Assembly (NCBI GenBank): GCA_019510305.1
Contig: JAEKKN010000037.1
Span: forward strand, 17,731-81,730
Direction of reading: 5' to 3'
DNA length: 64,000 bases
DNA from: Microbacterium sp.
Lineage (GTDB): Bacteria; Actinomycetota; Actinomycetes; Actinomycetales; Microbacteriaceae
Shown here: positions 38,040-45,171 of the stretch, in pieces
Position numbering within the stretch: the stretch's first letter is position 1
How the letters are laid out: each line of letters begins with the position of its first letter
The notes under the pieces: model-generated
Seen by the model: the letters and a program-made list of their open reading frames with translations, nothing else
What the model was told of the DNA's origin: nothing
The model's database searches: none
Program-made: the position numbers and the translations under genes

Positions 38040-39141
38040 GAGACGGGAAGGCCTGCAGCACCATCTCGACGAGCTGACTCTTCGGACGCGTGAGCGGGTC
38101 GGTCGCGGGCACCCCGAGGTCGAGTTCGATCTCGTCGATCGCAGCCGAGAGCTGTTCGTCCGTGAGGTTCTCGTGGTTGACGGTGATGCCGATCACGCGC
38201 GTATCGGCGAATGCTTCGATGAGAGCGACTTCGCTCGCGACAGAGGGCATCGGCATCATCGGGAAGTCGCCGAGGACCCGGCGGCCCGGCGCATGCTGGA
38301 CGATCACGGCTTCGGGACGGCTGCCCCGGAGTATGTGCGCGGACGTCAGGTAGGCAGGATGGCTGAGCGCGCCCTGCCCCTCCACGACGATCACGTCGGG
38401 GTCTTCGCCCTCGAACGCCGCTACGACCTGGTGCTCGACCTCGCCCGAGCAGAACTGCGGAACGAGGGCGTCGAGCGCTACGCCGTAGCGCCCGCCCTGA
38501 ATGATCGTCGTCTGTCCCGTGCCGACGAGCACGGCGCGGATGCCGTGGTCGTTGAGCGCCTGGACGAGAAGGGTCGCGGTCGTGCGCTTGCCGATGGCGC
38601 CATCGGTGCCGAGCACGGCGATCCGTGGGCAGACGACGTCGAAGATCCGGCCTGTGAACAGGTGCAGATCCTTCGTGTCCTTCGGCCGGCGCACATCGGT
38701 GATCGTGACGCCCGCGGCCAGGCTCGCGGCGACGAACTCGACGTCGTCGCCGAGGAACTCGTGCAGGCCGTTGATGATGTGCATGCCCCGGGCGATGCCG
38801 TCGAGGAGCACCACGCGCTGTTCCGCGGAGAGAAGCCCGTCGGCGGGTGCGACGCCGCAGATCAGGTAGTCGGGCACGCGACCGGCGTGGACGACGGCCT
38901 GGGCCAGGTTCGCGAGGATCGGGATGCCGTTGGGCGATCCGTCGAGGAATTCACCCGCGTCCTGGAATGCGCAGGTGCTGTCGATGACGCTGAGGATCTC
39001 GTACTTCTCGGAATGCCTGACCAGGCCGTTGGCGGTCTTTCCGTCCTGCTCACCGAACTGGCCCTCGCAGTAGACGACGGCGGTGGAGCCGGCCGGAAGG
39101 ATGGACGGCTCGAGAGAGCCGAGGGGAGTGTGAACGGGCAT
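38005..39141 (-). CDS. DUF1611 family protein (DgcN-like)
   Basis: 378 aa. A P-loop-like motif LGTDGAIGKRTTA lies near residue 175 and VVEGQGALSHPAY further on; both are marks of DUF1611. A member of this family, DgcN, has been described as an N-acetyltransferase acting on D-glutamate in D-glutamate breakdown, usually beside the enolase-type DgcA. No dgcA is present here, so the substrate is uncertain. The coding sequence is somewhat longer than the family's usual 330-350 aa. Confidence 0.78.
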   Translation of the reverse strand: MPVHTPLGSLEPSILPAGSTAVVYCEGQFGEQDGKTANGLVRHSEKYEILSVIDSTCAFQDAGEFLDGSPNGIPILANLAQAVVHAGRVPDYLICGVAPADGLLSAEQRVVLLDGIARGMHIINGLHEFLGDDVEFVAASLAAGVTITDVRRPKDTKDLHLFTGRIFDVVCPRIAVLGTDGAIGKRTTATLLVQALNDHGIRAVLVGTGQTTIIQGGRYGVALDALVPQFCSGEVEHQVVAAFEGEDPDVIVVEGQGALSHPAYLTSAHILRGSRPEAVIVQHAPGRRVLGDFPMMPMPSVASEVALIEAFADTRVIGITVNHENLTDEQLSAAIDEIELDLGVPATDPLTRPKSQLVEMVLQAFPSLSPRLTSRIVG

Positions 39142-39262
39142 GGTGTGCTCCTAGGATCACCCAGAGGAGGCGACGGAGAACGAAATGGCCGATGCGGGCC
39201 CGTTGGTCGACAAGAAGTCTTCCCTGACGTCGGCAAGATACCGACGCGCTCACCGTAGCAGT

Positions 39263-39283
39263 CGCGGCTGGGACCCAGCCGCG
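39263..39283. repeat. 10-bp inverted repeat between the DUF1611 and Pr6Pr genes
   Basis: cgcggctggg and cccagccgcg flank a single a. It lies about 120 bp before the DUF1611 start and 20 bp after the Pr6Pr stop on the same strand, so it may terminate the Pr6Pr transcript. The remaining gap (39142-39262) shows no gene. Confidence 0.5.
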
Positions 39284-39302
39284 AGGGTCCGAGGCGTCAG
39301 CC

Positions 39303-39920
39303 TCAGCGCCTCGCCGGGAGGCGGCTGAGGGTCCAGGTGAGAACTGCAGCGAGCAGAAGGGCGACGAGCAGTGCGAGGACCGTCATGGACAGCTGCGCGG
39401 GCCCTCGATCCGGCAACAGGAATCCGTAGGGAACCCAGCCGTCGGTCGCGCCGCGCAGCAGTGTCACGGTCAGCCACAGCAGCGGATAGGGGAGCACGAG
39501 CCAGATCCACCGCCAGGGGAGGGGCGGCCTGTCGGCGATGAGGGCCCAGTCGAGCACCAGCAGGACCGGGAGAACGAGGTGGAGGGTGGCGCTGACCCAC
39601 ACGGGCGCGGAACCCGTTCCAGGGACCACGAGGTTGTAGATGGCGGCCACGATGATCATGCAGGCCACTGCGATGCCACGGGCCGCGTGCATCGCGGTAG
39701 GTGTCTCTCGGTTGCCGAGGGCCTGAGCGCCTGTGGTGATCAGGAGGACGCCCGTCAGCAGACTCGTGAGATTCGTGAAGTAGCCGAAGTAGTCGAGGGG
39801 ACTCGCGCCCTGCGCGGGAATCCCGATCGTGTAGGTGTAGAGCAGGATGCCGATCACCGCGGTACCGAGCGCGACCCGTGCGATCGCGATCGATCTCGAG
39901 GTCGTGGGCCGATGAGTCAC
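39303..39920 (-). CDS. Pr6Pr family integral membrane protein
   Basis: 205 aa with six hydrophobic segments. YFGYFTNLTSLLTGVLLITTG and IYNLVVPG, the latter with the short loop before WVSATLHLVLPVLLVLDWAL, are typical of Pr6Pr proteins, relatives of the FAR-17a/AIG1 family. The function is unknown; related eukaryotic proteins hydrolyse fatty-acid esters. The GTG at 39920 is preferred because TAGGGT ends 7 nt before it on the minus strand; GTG 39929 would overlap that -10. Confidence 0.8.
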   Translation of the reverse strand: MTHRPTTSRSIAIARVALGTAVIGILLYTYTIGIPAQGASPLDYFGYFTNLTSLLTGVLLITTGAQALGNRETPTAMHAARGIAVACMIIVAAIYNLVVPGTGSAPVWVSATLHLVLPVLLVLDWALIADRPPLPWRWIWLVLPYPLLWLTVTLLRGATDGWVPYGFLLPDRGPAQLSMTVLALLVALLLAAVLTWTLSRLPARR

Positions 39921-39973
39921 GGGTTTCACCCTACGACCTCGCGTTCATTCCCGACTATGCACTCGCTCGGCGG

Positions 39974-40423
39974 TCAACCGCGCAGAGCGTCGCTGAGCCA
40001 CCTCGCGTAGAGAAGCCAGGGGTCACCCTGCGCGCGGAGGCCGACTATGTGGGCTCGCAGATCGTCTGCGAGCGTGAACCATTCGCCTCCTTCACGCAGG
40101 GCGGCGAACTCGCGGTGGCGCTGCTGTTCGATGCCGCGTCCGCCGCGTTCGAAGGCGAGCAGCTCGTCATGGCGGATGCTGGCCAGGCGCTGCCGTGGGC
40201 GACGACTCGTCCCGATCTTCACGCGGCGGTCGTAGCGCAGGTAGTACACGACCTCGATGACTGGCCGCGGGAGTTCGAAGTCAGGGGCGTCGCCGTACCG
40301 CCAGCCGCAGGCCGAGCACACCCAGGCATCCTCGACGCGGGTGCCGTGCGGCTGGCCGCAGAGGTTGCACGGTCCGGGAAGACGCTCGTTCACCAGGTTC
40401 ACGCTATGCAGGGCCTCCGACAC
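39974..40423 (-). CDS. GIY-YIG-like (Mug113/T5orf172 type) small protein with zinc ribbon
   Basis: 149 aa. The N-terminal CNLCGQPHG and VCSACGWRYG (four Cys) form a zinc ribbon. The C-terminal VVYYLRYDRRVKIGTSRRPRQRLASI and EQQRHREFAALREGGEWF are the GIY-YIG-like core, in which YYLR replaces the literal GIY; the Tyr, Arg and Glu pattern is kept. Such proteins may be nucleases or phage-derived DNA-binding proteins. GTG 40423 is used here; GTG 40393 has a -10-like TAGCGT 7 nt before it and is a good alternative start (139 aa). Confidence 0.7.
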   Translation of the reverse strand: MSEALHSVNLVNERLPGPCNLCGQPHGTRVEDAWVCSACGWRYGDAPDFELPRPVIEVVYYLRYDRRVKIGTSRRPRQRLASIRHDELLAFERGGRGIEQQRHREFAALREGGEWFTLADDLRAHIVGLRAQGDPWLLYARWLSDALRG

Positions 40424-40473
40424 CCACGCGAGCCGACGGTGGAGAAGGCGTCGTCGCAGGGTGCGGTCGGCGG

Positions 40474-40839
40474 TTACCCGATCTCCCGCAGCTCCGACGT
40501 CCGGTCGCCGCCTGCGTCGCCGGTGTTGACCGTGCCCTGGGGCTCGAACAGGACCGCCTCGACGTCTCCGTCTGCCTTGGGGCAGTGCTCGACGCCGCGC
40601 GGCACGACGAACACGTCGTGCGGATTCAGCACGACATCCCGGTCGCGAAGCTGAATCGTCAGCCGCCCGCTCATCACCATGAACAGTTCATCGGTGTCCG
40701 GGTGGGTGTGCCAGACGAACTCGCCCCGCAGCTTCACCACCTTGACGTCGTAGTCGTTGATGCTGACGAGCCGGTGAGGCTGCCAGGGGTCAGAGATCGT
40801 CGAGAGGGCTTCGTCCACGTTGCGAACGTCGTCTGTCAT
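40474..40839 (-). CDS. cupin domain protein
   Basis: 121 aa, single cupin barrel. Metal ligands: HTHPDTDELFMVMSG (His, His, Glu) and VEHCPKA (His). Likely a small metal-binding isomerase, dioxygenase or sensor; the substrate is unknown. The mRNA appears leaderless: on the minus strand TAGACT is followed by 6 nt and the ATG at 40839. Confidence 0.82.
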   Translation of the reverse strand: MTDDVRNVDEALSTISDPWQPHRLVSINDYDVKVVKLRGEFVWHTHPDTDELFMVMSGRLTIQLRDRDVVLNPHDVFVVPRGVEHCPKADGDVEAVLFEPQGTVNTGDAGGDRTSELREIG

Positions 40840-40845
40840 GGCCGA

Positions 40846-40851
40846 AGTCTA
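40846..40851 (-). promoter_or_regulatory. -10 element TAGACT of the cupin gene, leaderless start
   Basis: On the minus strand TAGACT ends 6 nt before the ATG at 40839, the same spacing as at dut, ruvC and ruvA. Confidence 0.5.
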
Positions 40852-40909
40852 ACCAGGGGAGGTTCTGCGGACCGCGCTGCGATCGGAGCCGAGGGCTCGC
40901 GGTTCCGCC

Positions 40910-40915
40910 TAATCT
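40910..40915 (+). promoter_or_regulatory. -10 element TAATCT before a 30-codon reading frame
   Basis: TAATCT, close to the consensus TATAAT, ends 6 nt before ATG 40922. This is the same leaderless geometry seen at annotated genes and supports translation of the small frame. Confidence 0.5.
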
Positions 40916-40921
40916 GAAGGC

Positions 40922-41014
40922 ATGGCTTTTGTCGACCGAAGCGCTCGGCTGTCTGCGGGGGAGATCACTGCGCTGCCCCGCCCGGCTCTCAAAGCAACGC
41001 CCGGGAGCGAGTGA
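40922..41014 (+). CDS. putative 30-aa leader peptide upstream of alpha/beta hydrolase
   Basis: The frame starts MAFVDRSARLSAG and ends at TGA 41012-41014, three bases before the GTG of the hydrolase. It has a well-placed -10 box, and its stop is close enough for translational coupling to the hydrolase. I do not recognise the sequence. It may be a real leader peptide or the remnant of a gene's N-terminus. Without it the hydrolase would have a leader of about 100 nt and no clear ribosome-binding site. Confidence 0.45.
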   Translation: MAFVDRSARLSAGEITALPRPALKATPGSE

Positions 41015-41017
41015 ACA

Positions 41018-41845
41018 GTGTTCGAGTCGTTGACGCGAGAGTTCCGGTGGCGTGGCCGGACGGTCCGGTGGGTTCGTGCCGGGTCTGGGCCAGCCGTCGT
41101 CTTTCTTCACGGAACGCCCTGGTCGTCACAGCTGTGGGCGCCGATCGCTGCCACTCTCGCGGGTCAGTTCACGGTCTACCTCTGGGACATGCCGGGTTAC
41201 GGCGCCTCCTCCAAGGACGCTTCTCATCCGGTCGACCTCGGTGTGCAGGGCGAACTGTTCGCCGATCTGCTCGAGCACTGGGGCCTCGAACGTCCGCATG
41301 TGGTCGCACATGACTTCGGAGGGGCGGTGGCTCTGCGTGCGCGGCTGCGTCATGGAGCGGAGTATCAGTCGCTGTGCCTCGTCGACGTGGTCGCGCTCTC
41401 GCCATGGGGATCTCCGTTCTTCAGGCTGGTCAAAGAGAACGTCGCCGTGTTCGAGCAGCTGCCTCCGGACGTGCATCGTGGTGCGCTCGAGGCCTACATC
41501 GGCGGTGCGAGTCATCGCGGGTTGCGCCCCGACGATCTGAGCGTGCTCGCCGAACCATGGCTCGACGCGACCGGTCAGGCAGCTTTCTACCGGCAGATCG
41601 CCGAAGCCGACGAGCGCTTCACCGAGGATGTCGAGCCGCACTACGGCGACGTCGGAGAACCGGTGCACATCATCTGGGGTACGGAGGATTCCTGGATCCC
41701 GAGCGACCGGGCGCTGCGTCTCGGCGAACTGATCCCCCACGCGTCGGTCGTGCTGATCGAGGAAGCGGGACACCTCATTCAACTCGATGCGCCGGCGGCA
41801 CTCGCCGCAGAGCTCGGCAGGTGGTTGAGCCGGGTCGACCGATGA
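41018..41845 (+). CDS. alpha/beta hydrolase with Asp at the nucleophile position
   Basis: 275 aa. HGTPWSS (31-37) is the oxyanion region, WDMPGYGAS (56-64) a typical second motif, VVAHDFGGAVAL (95-106) the nucleophile elbow with Asp99 in place of Ser, and EEAGHLIQLDAP supplies the His. An Asp nucleophile is the mark of haloalkane/haloacetate dehalogenases and epoxide hydrolases. A dehalogenase-like or epoxide-hydrolase-like reaction is likelier than simple ester cleavage. Starts at GTG after a possible leader peptide. Confidence 0.82.
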   Translation: MFESLTREFRWRGRTVRWVRAGSGPAVVFLHGTPWSSQLWAPIAATLAGQFTVYLWDMPGYGASSKDASHPVDLGVQGELFADLLEHWGLERPHVVAHDFGGAVALRARLRHGAEYQSLCLVDVVALSPWGSPFFRLVKENVAVFEQLPPDVHRGALEAYIGGASHRGLRPDDLSVLAEPWLDATGQAAFYRQIAEADERFTEDVEPHYGDVGEPVHIIWGTEDSWIPSDRALRLGELIPHASVVLIEEAGHLIQLDAPAALAAELGRWLSRVDR

Positions 41846-41920
41846 AGACTGTGCCGGGCTAGGCGCACACGCCGCTGTCGCGTCTGCCTGCCTGTCTCAT
41901 CCCACCGAGCCCGGTCCGCC

Positions 41921-43357
41921 TCAATTCTCCTGCGGACGTAGGAAGATCCAGATGGCGGCGGCTGCGGCGAGACAGATCCCGCCGTTCACCCAGATCGCTG
42001 TGGTGACTCCGGAGAGCACCGCGTCCGACGACGCGGCGTCGCTGCGCAGGACCACGACGGCCAACACGGCGCTCATGACGGGTGTGCCGAGTACGATTCC
42101 CACCTGCTGGCTCATGGTGGCCAGTCCTGTGCCCAGGCCTTGGTCCCGAGCTCGGAGTCCCGACGTGGCGGTGACCATGAATCCGACGATCACGACGAGG
42201 TTCGCCACGCCGCCGATGAAGGTGACGCCGAGCAGCAGCCAGGCGGATGCCGCGGCATCCGACAACAGCGCGAGCGGCATCGTCGCGAAGCCCTGGACGA
42301 CGAAGCCGCCCACGATCGCCGCCTTGCTGCCGAAACGCGCGATGATCCGGGGGCCGACGAGACCGCCGATCACCGTCCCGATGCCCAGAGCCGTGAACGA
42401 GAGCCCCGCAGCGAGTGGGGTGTACCCGAGCACCTTCTGCAGATAGATCGTGAGCAGGAAGACGAGCGAGGTCTCTGTCGCGAAGGCGAGGACCCCGGCC
42501 ACGTTGCCCCATGCGACGTTCGGTCGGACGACGATCGGCAGCGGCACCAGGGGGAAGGGCGATCTGCGTTCGATGAGCACGAACGAGCCGAGAAGGAGGA
42601 CGGCGAGGGCCAGGGAGATGAGGGTGATCGATCCCGTCCACGAAGACTCCGCCGCGGAAGTGAGCCCGAACACCAGGGCGAGCAGCCCGAGAGTCACGGT
42701 GATCGCGCCCGGGATGTCGAGCGCGGTCCGCCTGGTCCTGCGGCTCTCCTGCAAGACCACGGGAGCGACGACCAGCACCGCGACGGCGATGGGCACGTTG
42801 ATGAGGAACGCCCAGCGCCAGGAGAGGAGGTCGGTGAGGAATCCTCCGAGAATCGCCCCTGTGGTGAAACCGGCGGCCATGAGGGAACCGTTCAGTCCCA
42901 GGGCCCTGTCTCGGGTCCGCCCCTCGGCGAAGGTTCCCAGGAGCAGGGACAGCGCTGCCGGAATGACGATCGCCGTGGCGAATCCTTGAGCGACCCTGGC
43001 GGCGAGCAGGAGCTCGGCGGTCGTGGCGAGACCACCGAGGAGAGATCCGGCGCCGAGGAGGACCATTCCGATCAGGAACATCCGACGGCGGCCCGCCAGA
43101 TCAGCGATGCGACCCATGAGCAGGGTGAAACCGGCCGCGCAGAGCGCGAACGAGGTGGCGATCCACTGCAGATTCTCGATGGTGAACCCGAGGTCGGCAC
43201 CGATGGCGGGCAGGGCGACGTTGAGCACGGAGAAGTCGACCGCGAGCGTGAAACTCGCTGTGAGCAGCACGACGAGCGCGATCCGCTGCTTGCCCGTCAT
43301 CCCGGGCGGGTGCTCCGGGGAATCGACGTCCGCGGTGAGGGAGTTGTTCGTGGTCAT
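41921..43357 (-). CDS. MFS multidrug exporter, DHA2 (EmrB/QacA) type
   Basis: 478 aa, about 14 membrane helices. The first helix region ASFTLAVDFSVLNVALPAIGADLG, the loop GRIADLAGRRRMFLIG (motif A) and the motif-C region LNGSLMAAGFTTGAILGGFL fit DHA2 drug:proton antiporters. The start ATG 43357 (MTTNNSL) is chosen over an open frame to 43402. It diverges from an HTH regulator that probably controls it, 126 bp between start codons. Confidence 0.9.
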   Translation of the reverse strand: MTTNNSLTADVDSPEHPPGMTGKQRIALVVLLTASFTLAVDFSVLNVALPAIGADLGFTIENLQWIATSFALCAAGFTLLMGRIADLAGRRRMFLIGMVLLGAGSLLGGLATTAELLLAARVAQGFATAIVIPAALSLLLGTFAEGRTRDRALGLNGSLMAAGFTTGAILGGFLTDLLSWRWAFLINVPIAVAVLVVAPVVLQESRRTRRTALDIPGAITVTLGLLALVFGLTSAAESSWTGSITLISLALAVLLLGSFVLIERRSPFPLVPLPIVVRPNVAWGNVAGVLAFATETSLVFLLTIYLQKVLGYTPLAAGLSFTALGIGTVIGGLVGPRIIARFGSKAAIVGGFVVQGFATMPLALLSDAAASAWLLLGVTFIGGVANLVVIVGFMVTATSGLRARDQGLGTGLATMSQQVGIVLGTPVMSAVLAVVVLRSDAASSDAVLSGVTTAIWVNGGICLAAAAAIWIFLRPQEN

Positions 43358-43471
43358 GACGTGCCTTCCTGAAGTGGGACCTGTTCGACAGGATCTCGGC
43401 ACTGGAGACTGTCAACCACGCCCGCTCGTGCCTAGCACTGGCAGCGACAGGCACCGTGTTCGAGGAGAGCA

Positions 43472-43477
43472 GATAAT
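43472..43477 (+). promoter_or_regulatory. -10 element GATAAT of the HTH regulator gene, leaderless start
   Basis: GATAAT is followed by 6 nt and ATG 43484. The spacing decides in favour of ATG 43484 over the adjacent in-frame GTG 43481. Confidence 0.5.
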
Positions 43478-43483
43478 GAGGTG

Positions 43484-44410
43484 ATGACACACGTAAGCGA
43501 GCTCGGCGAGTTCCTCCGATTGCGCCGTGCGGCTCTGCAGCCGGAAGATGTCGGTGTCGTGGGTTACGGCGTCCGACGTGTGCCAGGGTTGAGGCGCGAG
43601 GAGATCGCGATGCTCGCGGGCGTGAGCACCACGTACTACACACGCCTCGAGCAGGGGCAGAGCGTCAACGCCTCGGAGTCGGTCATCCAGTCCATCGCCC
43701 GAGCGCTGAACCTCACGGCGGACGAGCGCATCCACCTGTTCGACCTGGCTCGGGCGCGGTCGGCTCCGCGGCGCAGGCCTCCGACGAAGCCCGATCGCGC
43801 ACGCCGCGGCACGCTGAGACTGATCCACTCCCTGCCGAACACGCCCGCGGTGATCATCGGCAGACGCAGTGAAGTGCTCGGATGGAACGCCCTCGGACAT
43901 CGGCTTGTCGCGGGACATCTCGACGTCGACAGCCCGGCGCATCCCGAGACTCGCCCTAACACCACTCGCATGATGTTCCTGGACGACCACACGCGCGAGC
44001 TCTACGGGCGCTGGGACGAGGAGGCCGAACGGGCCGTCTCGTCGTTGCGCGTCCTGGCCGCGAAAGACCCCGACGACATCGAGATGACCGCGCTCGTCGG
44101 TGAGCTGTGCCTGAAGAGTCCGGAGTTCGGTCGGCTCTGGGCAAGGCATCCCGTCACCGCCTGCGTGTCGGGCGCCAAGTACTTTCAACATCCGGATGTG
44201 GGGGATTTCGAACTCGCGTTCGAGGTGCTGAGCCCGCCCGATGAACCGATGCATCGCGTGCTGCTGTTCACGCCCGAACCCGGATCGGCGGCCGAGAGGG
44301 CAGTGCAGCTCTTGGCTCGAGAAGTCGAGCTCGCGGAGGACGCCGAGCAGTGGCCGCGGGGAGAGCGGGCCTCGGATCGGACCGCTGAGTCACTCGACCG
44401 CATGCCTTGA
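43484..44410 (+). CDS. HTH transcriptional regulator with MmyB-like ligand domain
   Basis: 308 aa. An Xre-type helix-turn-helix (about 5-85: LGEFLRLRRAAL, GLRREEIAMLAGVSTTYYTRLEQG) is followed by an MmyB-like sensor domain from about 105 (LPNTPAVIIGRRSEVLGWNAL and GELCLKSPEFGRLWARHPV). This architecture is common in actinobacteria, typically next to an oxidoreductase or exporter that it regulates; here the divergent DHA2 exporter is the likely target. Confidence 0.88.
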   Translation: MTHVSELGEFLRLRRAALQPEDVGVVGYGVRRVPGLRREEIAMLAGVSTTYYTRLEQGQSVNASESVIQSIARALNLTADERIHLFDLARARSAPRRRPPTKPDRARRGTLRLIHSLPNTPAVIIGRRSEVLGWNALGHRLVAGHLDVDSPAHPETRPNTTRMMFLDDHTRELYGRWDEEAERAVSSLRVLAAKDPDDIEMTALVGELCLKSPEFGRLWARHPVTACVSGAKYFQHPDVGDFELAFEVLSPPDEPMHRVLLFTPEPGSAAERAVQLLAREVELAEDAEQWPRGERASDRTAESLDRMP

Positions 44411-44462
44411 GAACCCGAGATGTCGGTGCAGATCCCGAGGAACTCGCAGCGTGGATGCAGGA

Positions 44463-44487
44463 ACGCCCCCGGAAGGACTGGGGGCGT
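44463..44487 (-). terminator. terminator of the minus-strand tRNA-Val(CAC)
   Basis: acgccccc and gggggcgt pair around a 9-nt loop, directly after the tRNA 3' CCA on the minus strand, followed by TTCC. Confidence 0.6.
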
Positions 44488-44489
44488 GA

Positions 44490-44565
44490 TGGTGGGCGAT
44501 ACCGGACTCGAACCGATGACCTCTTCCGTGTGAAGGAAGCGCGCTACCAACTGCGCCAATCGCCC
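44490..44565 (-). tRNA. tRNA-Val (anticodon CAC)
   Basis: Read on the minus strand, the acceptor stem GGGCGAT pairs with ATCGCCC, the anticodon stem-loop CTTCC-TTCACAC-GGAAG gives CAC, and the T-loop is TTCGAGT. The CCA end is encoded (44490-44492). It reads GUG, the commonest high-GC Val codon. It points away from the other three tRNAs. Confidence 0.95.
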
Positions 44566-44655
44566 ATACCTTGCGGGTACGTCAACCGATACTACCCGAC
44601 GCTCAGAGGCTCAGATGACCAGAAACCGAGACACGCGCGAGATTCGGTTCTGGTT

Positions 44656-44683
44656 TTGACAACGGCCGAACGTCGGCTAATGT
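44656..44683 (+). promoter_or_regulatory. sigma-70 type promoter of the tRNA-Gly-Cys-Val cluster
   Basis: TTGACA (44656-44661), 16-nt spacer, TAATGT (44678-44683), 35 bp before tRNA-Gly. It is the best -35/-10 pair seen in the window, as expected for stable RNA. Confidence 0.65.
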
Positions 44684-44718
44684 TTATCAAGTGCTCGGGG
44701 CGATAACCCGGGAACAAC

Positions 44719-44791
44719 GCGGATGTAGCGCAGTTGGTAGCGCACAACCTTGCCAAGGTTGGGGTCGCGAGTTCGAGTCTCGTCATCCGCT
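44719..44791 (+). tRNA. tRNA-Gly (anticodon GCC)
   Basis: Acceptor stem GCGGATG/CATCCGC with discriminator T; anticodon stem-loop CAACC-TTGCCAA-GGTTG gives GCC; T-arm GCGAG-TTCGAGT-CTCGT. CCA is not encoded. Confidence 0.96.
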
Positions 44792-44844
44792 CAAGTGCAG
44801 GGGCTCTCTTCGGAGGGCCTTCAGCACGTGGGGTCAATCCACAC

Positions 44845-44915
44845 GGTGGCGTGGCCGAGCGGCTAGGCACCGGCCTGCAAAGCCGTTTACACGGGTTCGA
44901 ATCCCGTCGCCACCT
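44845..44915 (+). tRNA. tRNA-Cys (anticodon GCA)
   Basis: Acceptor stem GGTGGCG/CGCCACC with discriminator T; anticodon loop CTGCAAA gives GCA; T-loop TTCGAAT. CCA is not encoded. Confidence 0.96.
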
Positions 44916-44940
44916 CGCATAAACTGAATAGCCCACTTGG

Positions 44941-45012
44941 GCGCGATTGGCGCAGCGGTAGCGCGCTTCCCTGACACGGAAGAGGTCACTGGTTCGATCC
45001 CAGTATCGCGCA
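44941..45012 (+). tRNA. tRNA-Val (anticodon GAC)
   Basis: Acceptor stem GCGCGAT/ATCGCGC with discriminator A; anticodon stem-loop CTTCC-CTGACAC-GGAAG gives GAC. It closely resembles the inverted tRNA-Val(CAC) about 400 bp away, so the two probably arose by duplication. CCA is not encoded. Confidence 0.96.
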
Positions 45013-45017
45013 CAGAG

Positions 45018-45045
45018 AAAACCCCCGGTTCTCCCGGGGGTTTTT
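45018..45045 (+). terminator. rho-independent terminator of the tRNA cluster
   Basis: aaaacccccgg and ccgggggtttt form an 11-bp stem around ttctc, ending in a run of five T. It directly follows tRNA-Val(GAC). Confidence 0.9.
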
Positions 45046-45171
45046 GCGTTTCACAACGGTGCCGACCGGTGCGGGCAAGCGGCGTTTGGGTCAGCTCTGA
45101 CGGGCGCGGAGGACCGCCTGATCGCATGAGGGGCGGCATTCGGCGATCAGGCGGTTCCGACAGCCCGAGAC

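Noticed and set aside
38005-39258. A 461-codon plus-strand frame over the DUF1611 gene.
   Set aside because: It is the complement of a recognised protein and has a shadow-like composition.
39142-39262. A riboswitch in the leader of the DUF1611 gene.
   Set aside because: No recognised aptamer pattern could be traced; only a distant inverted repeat is present.
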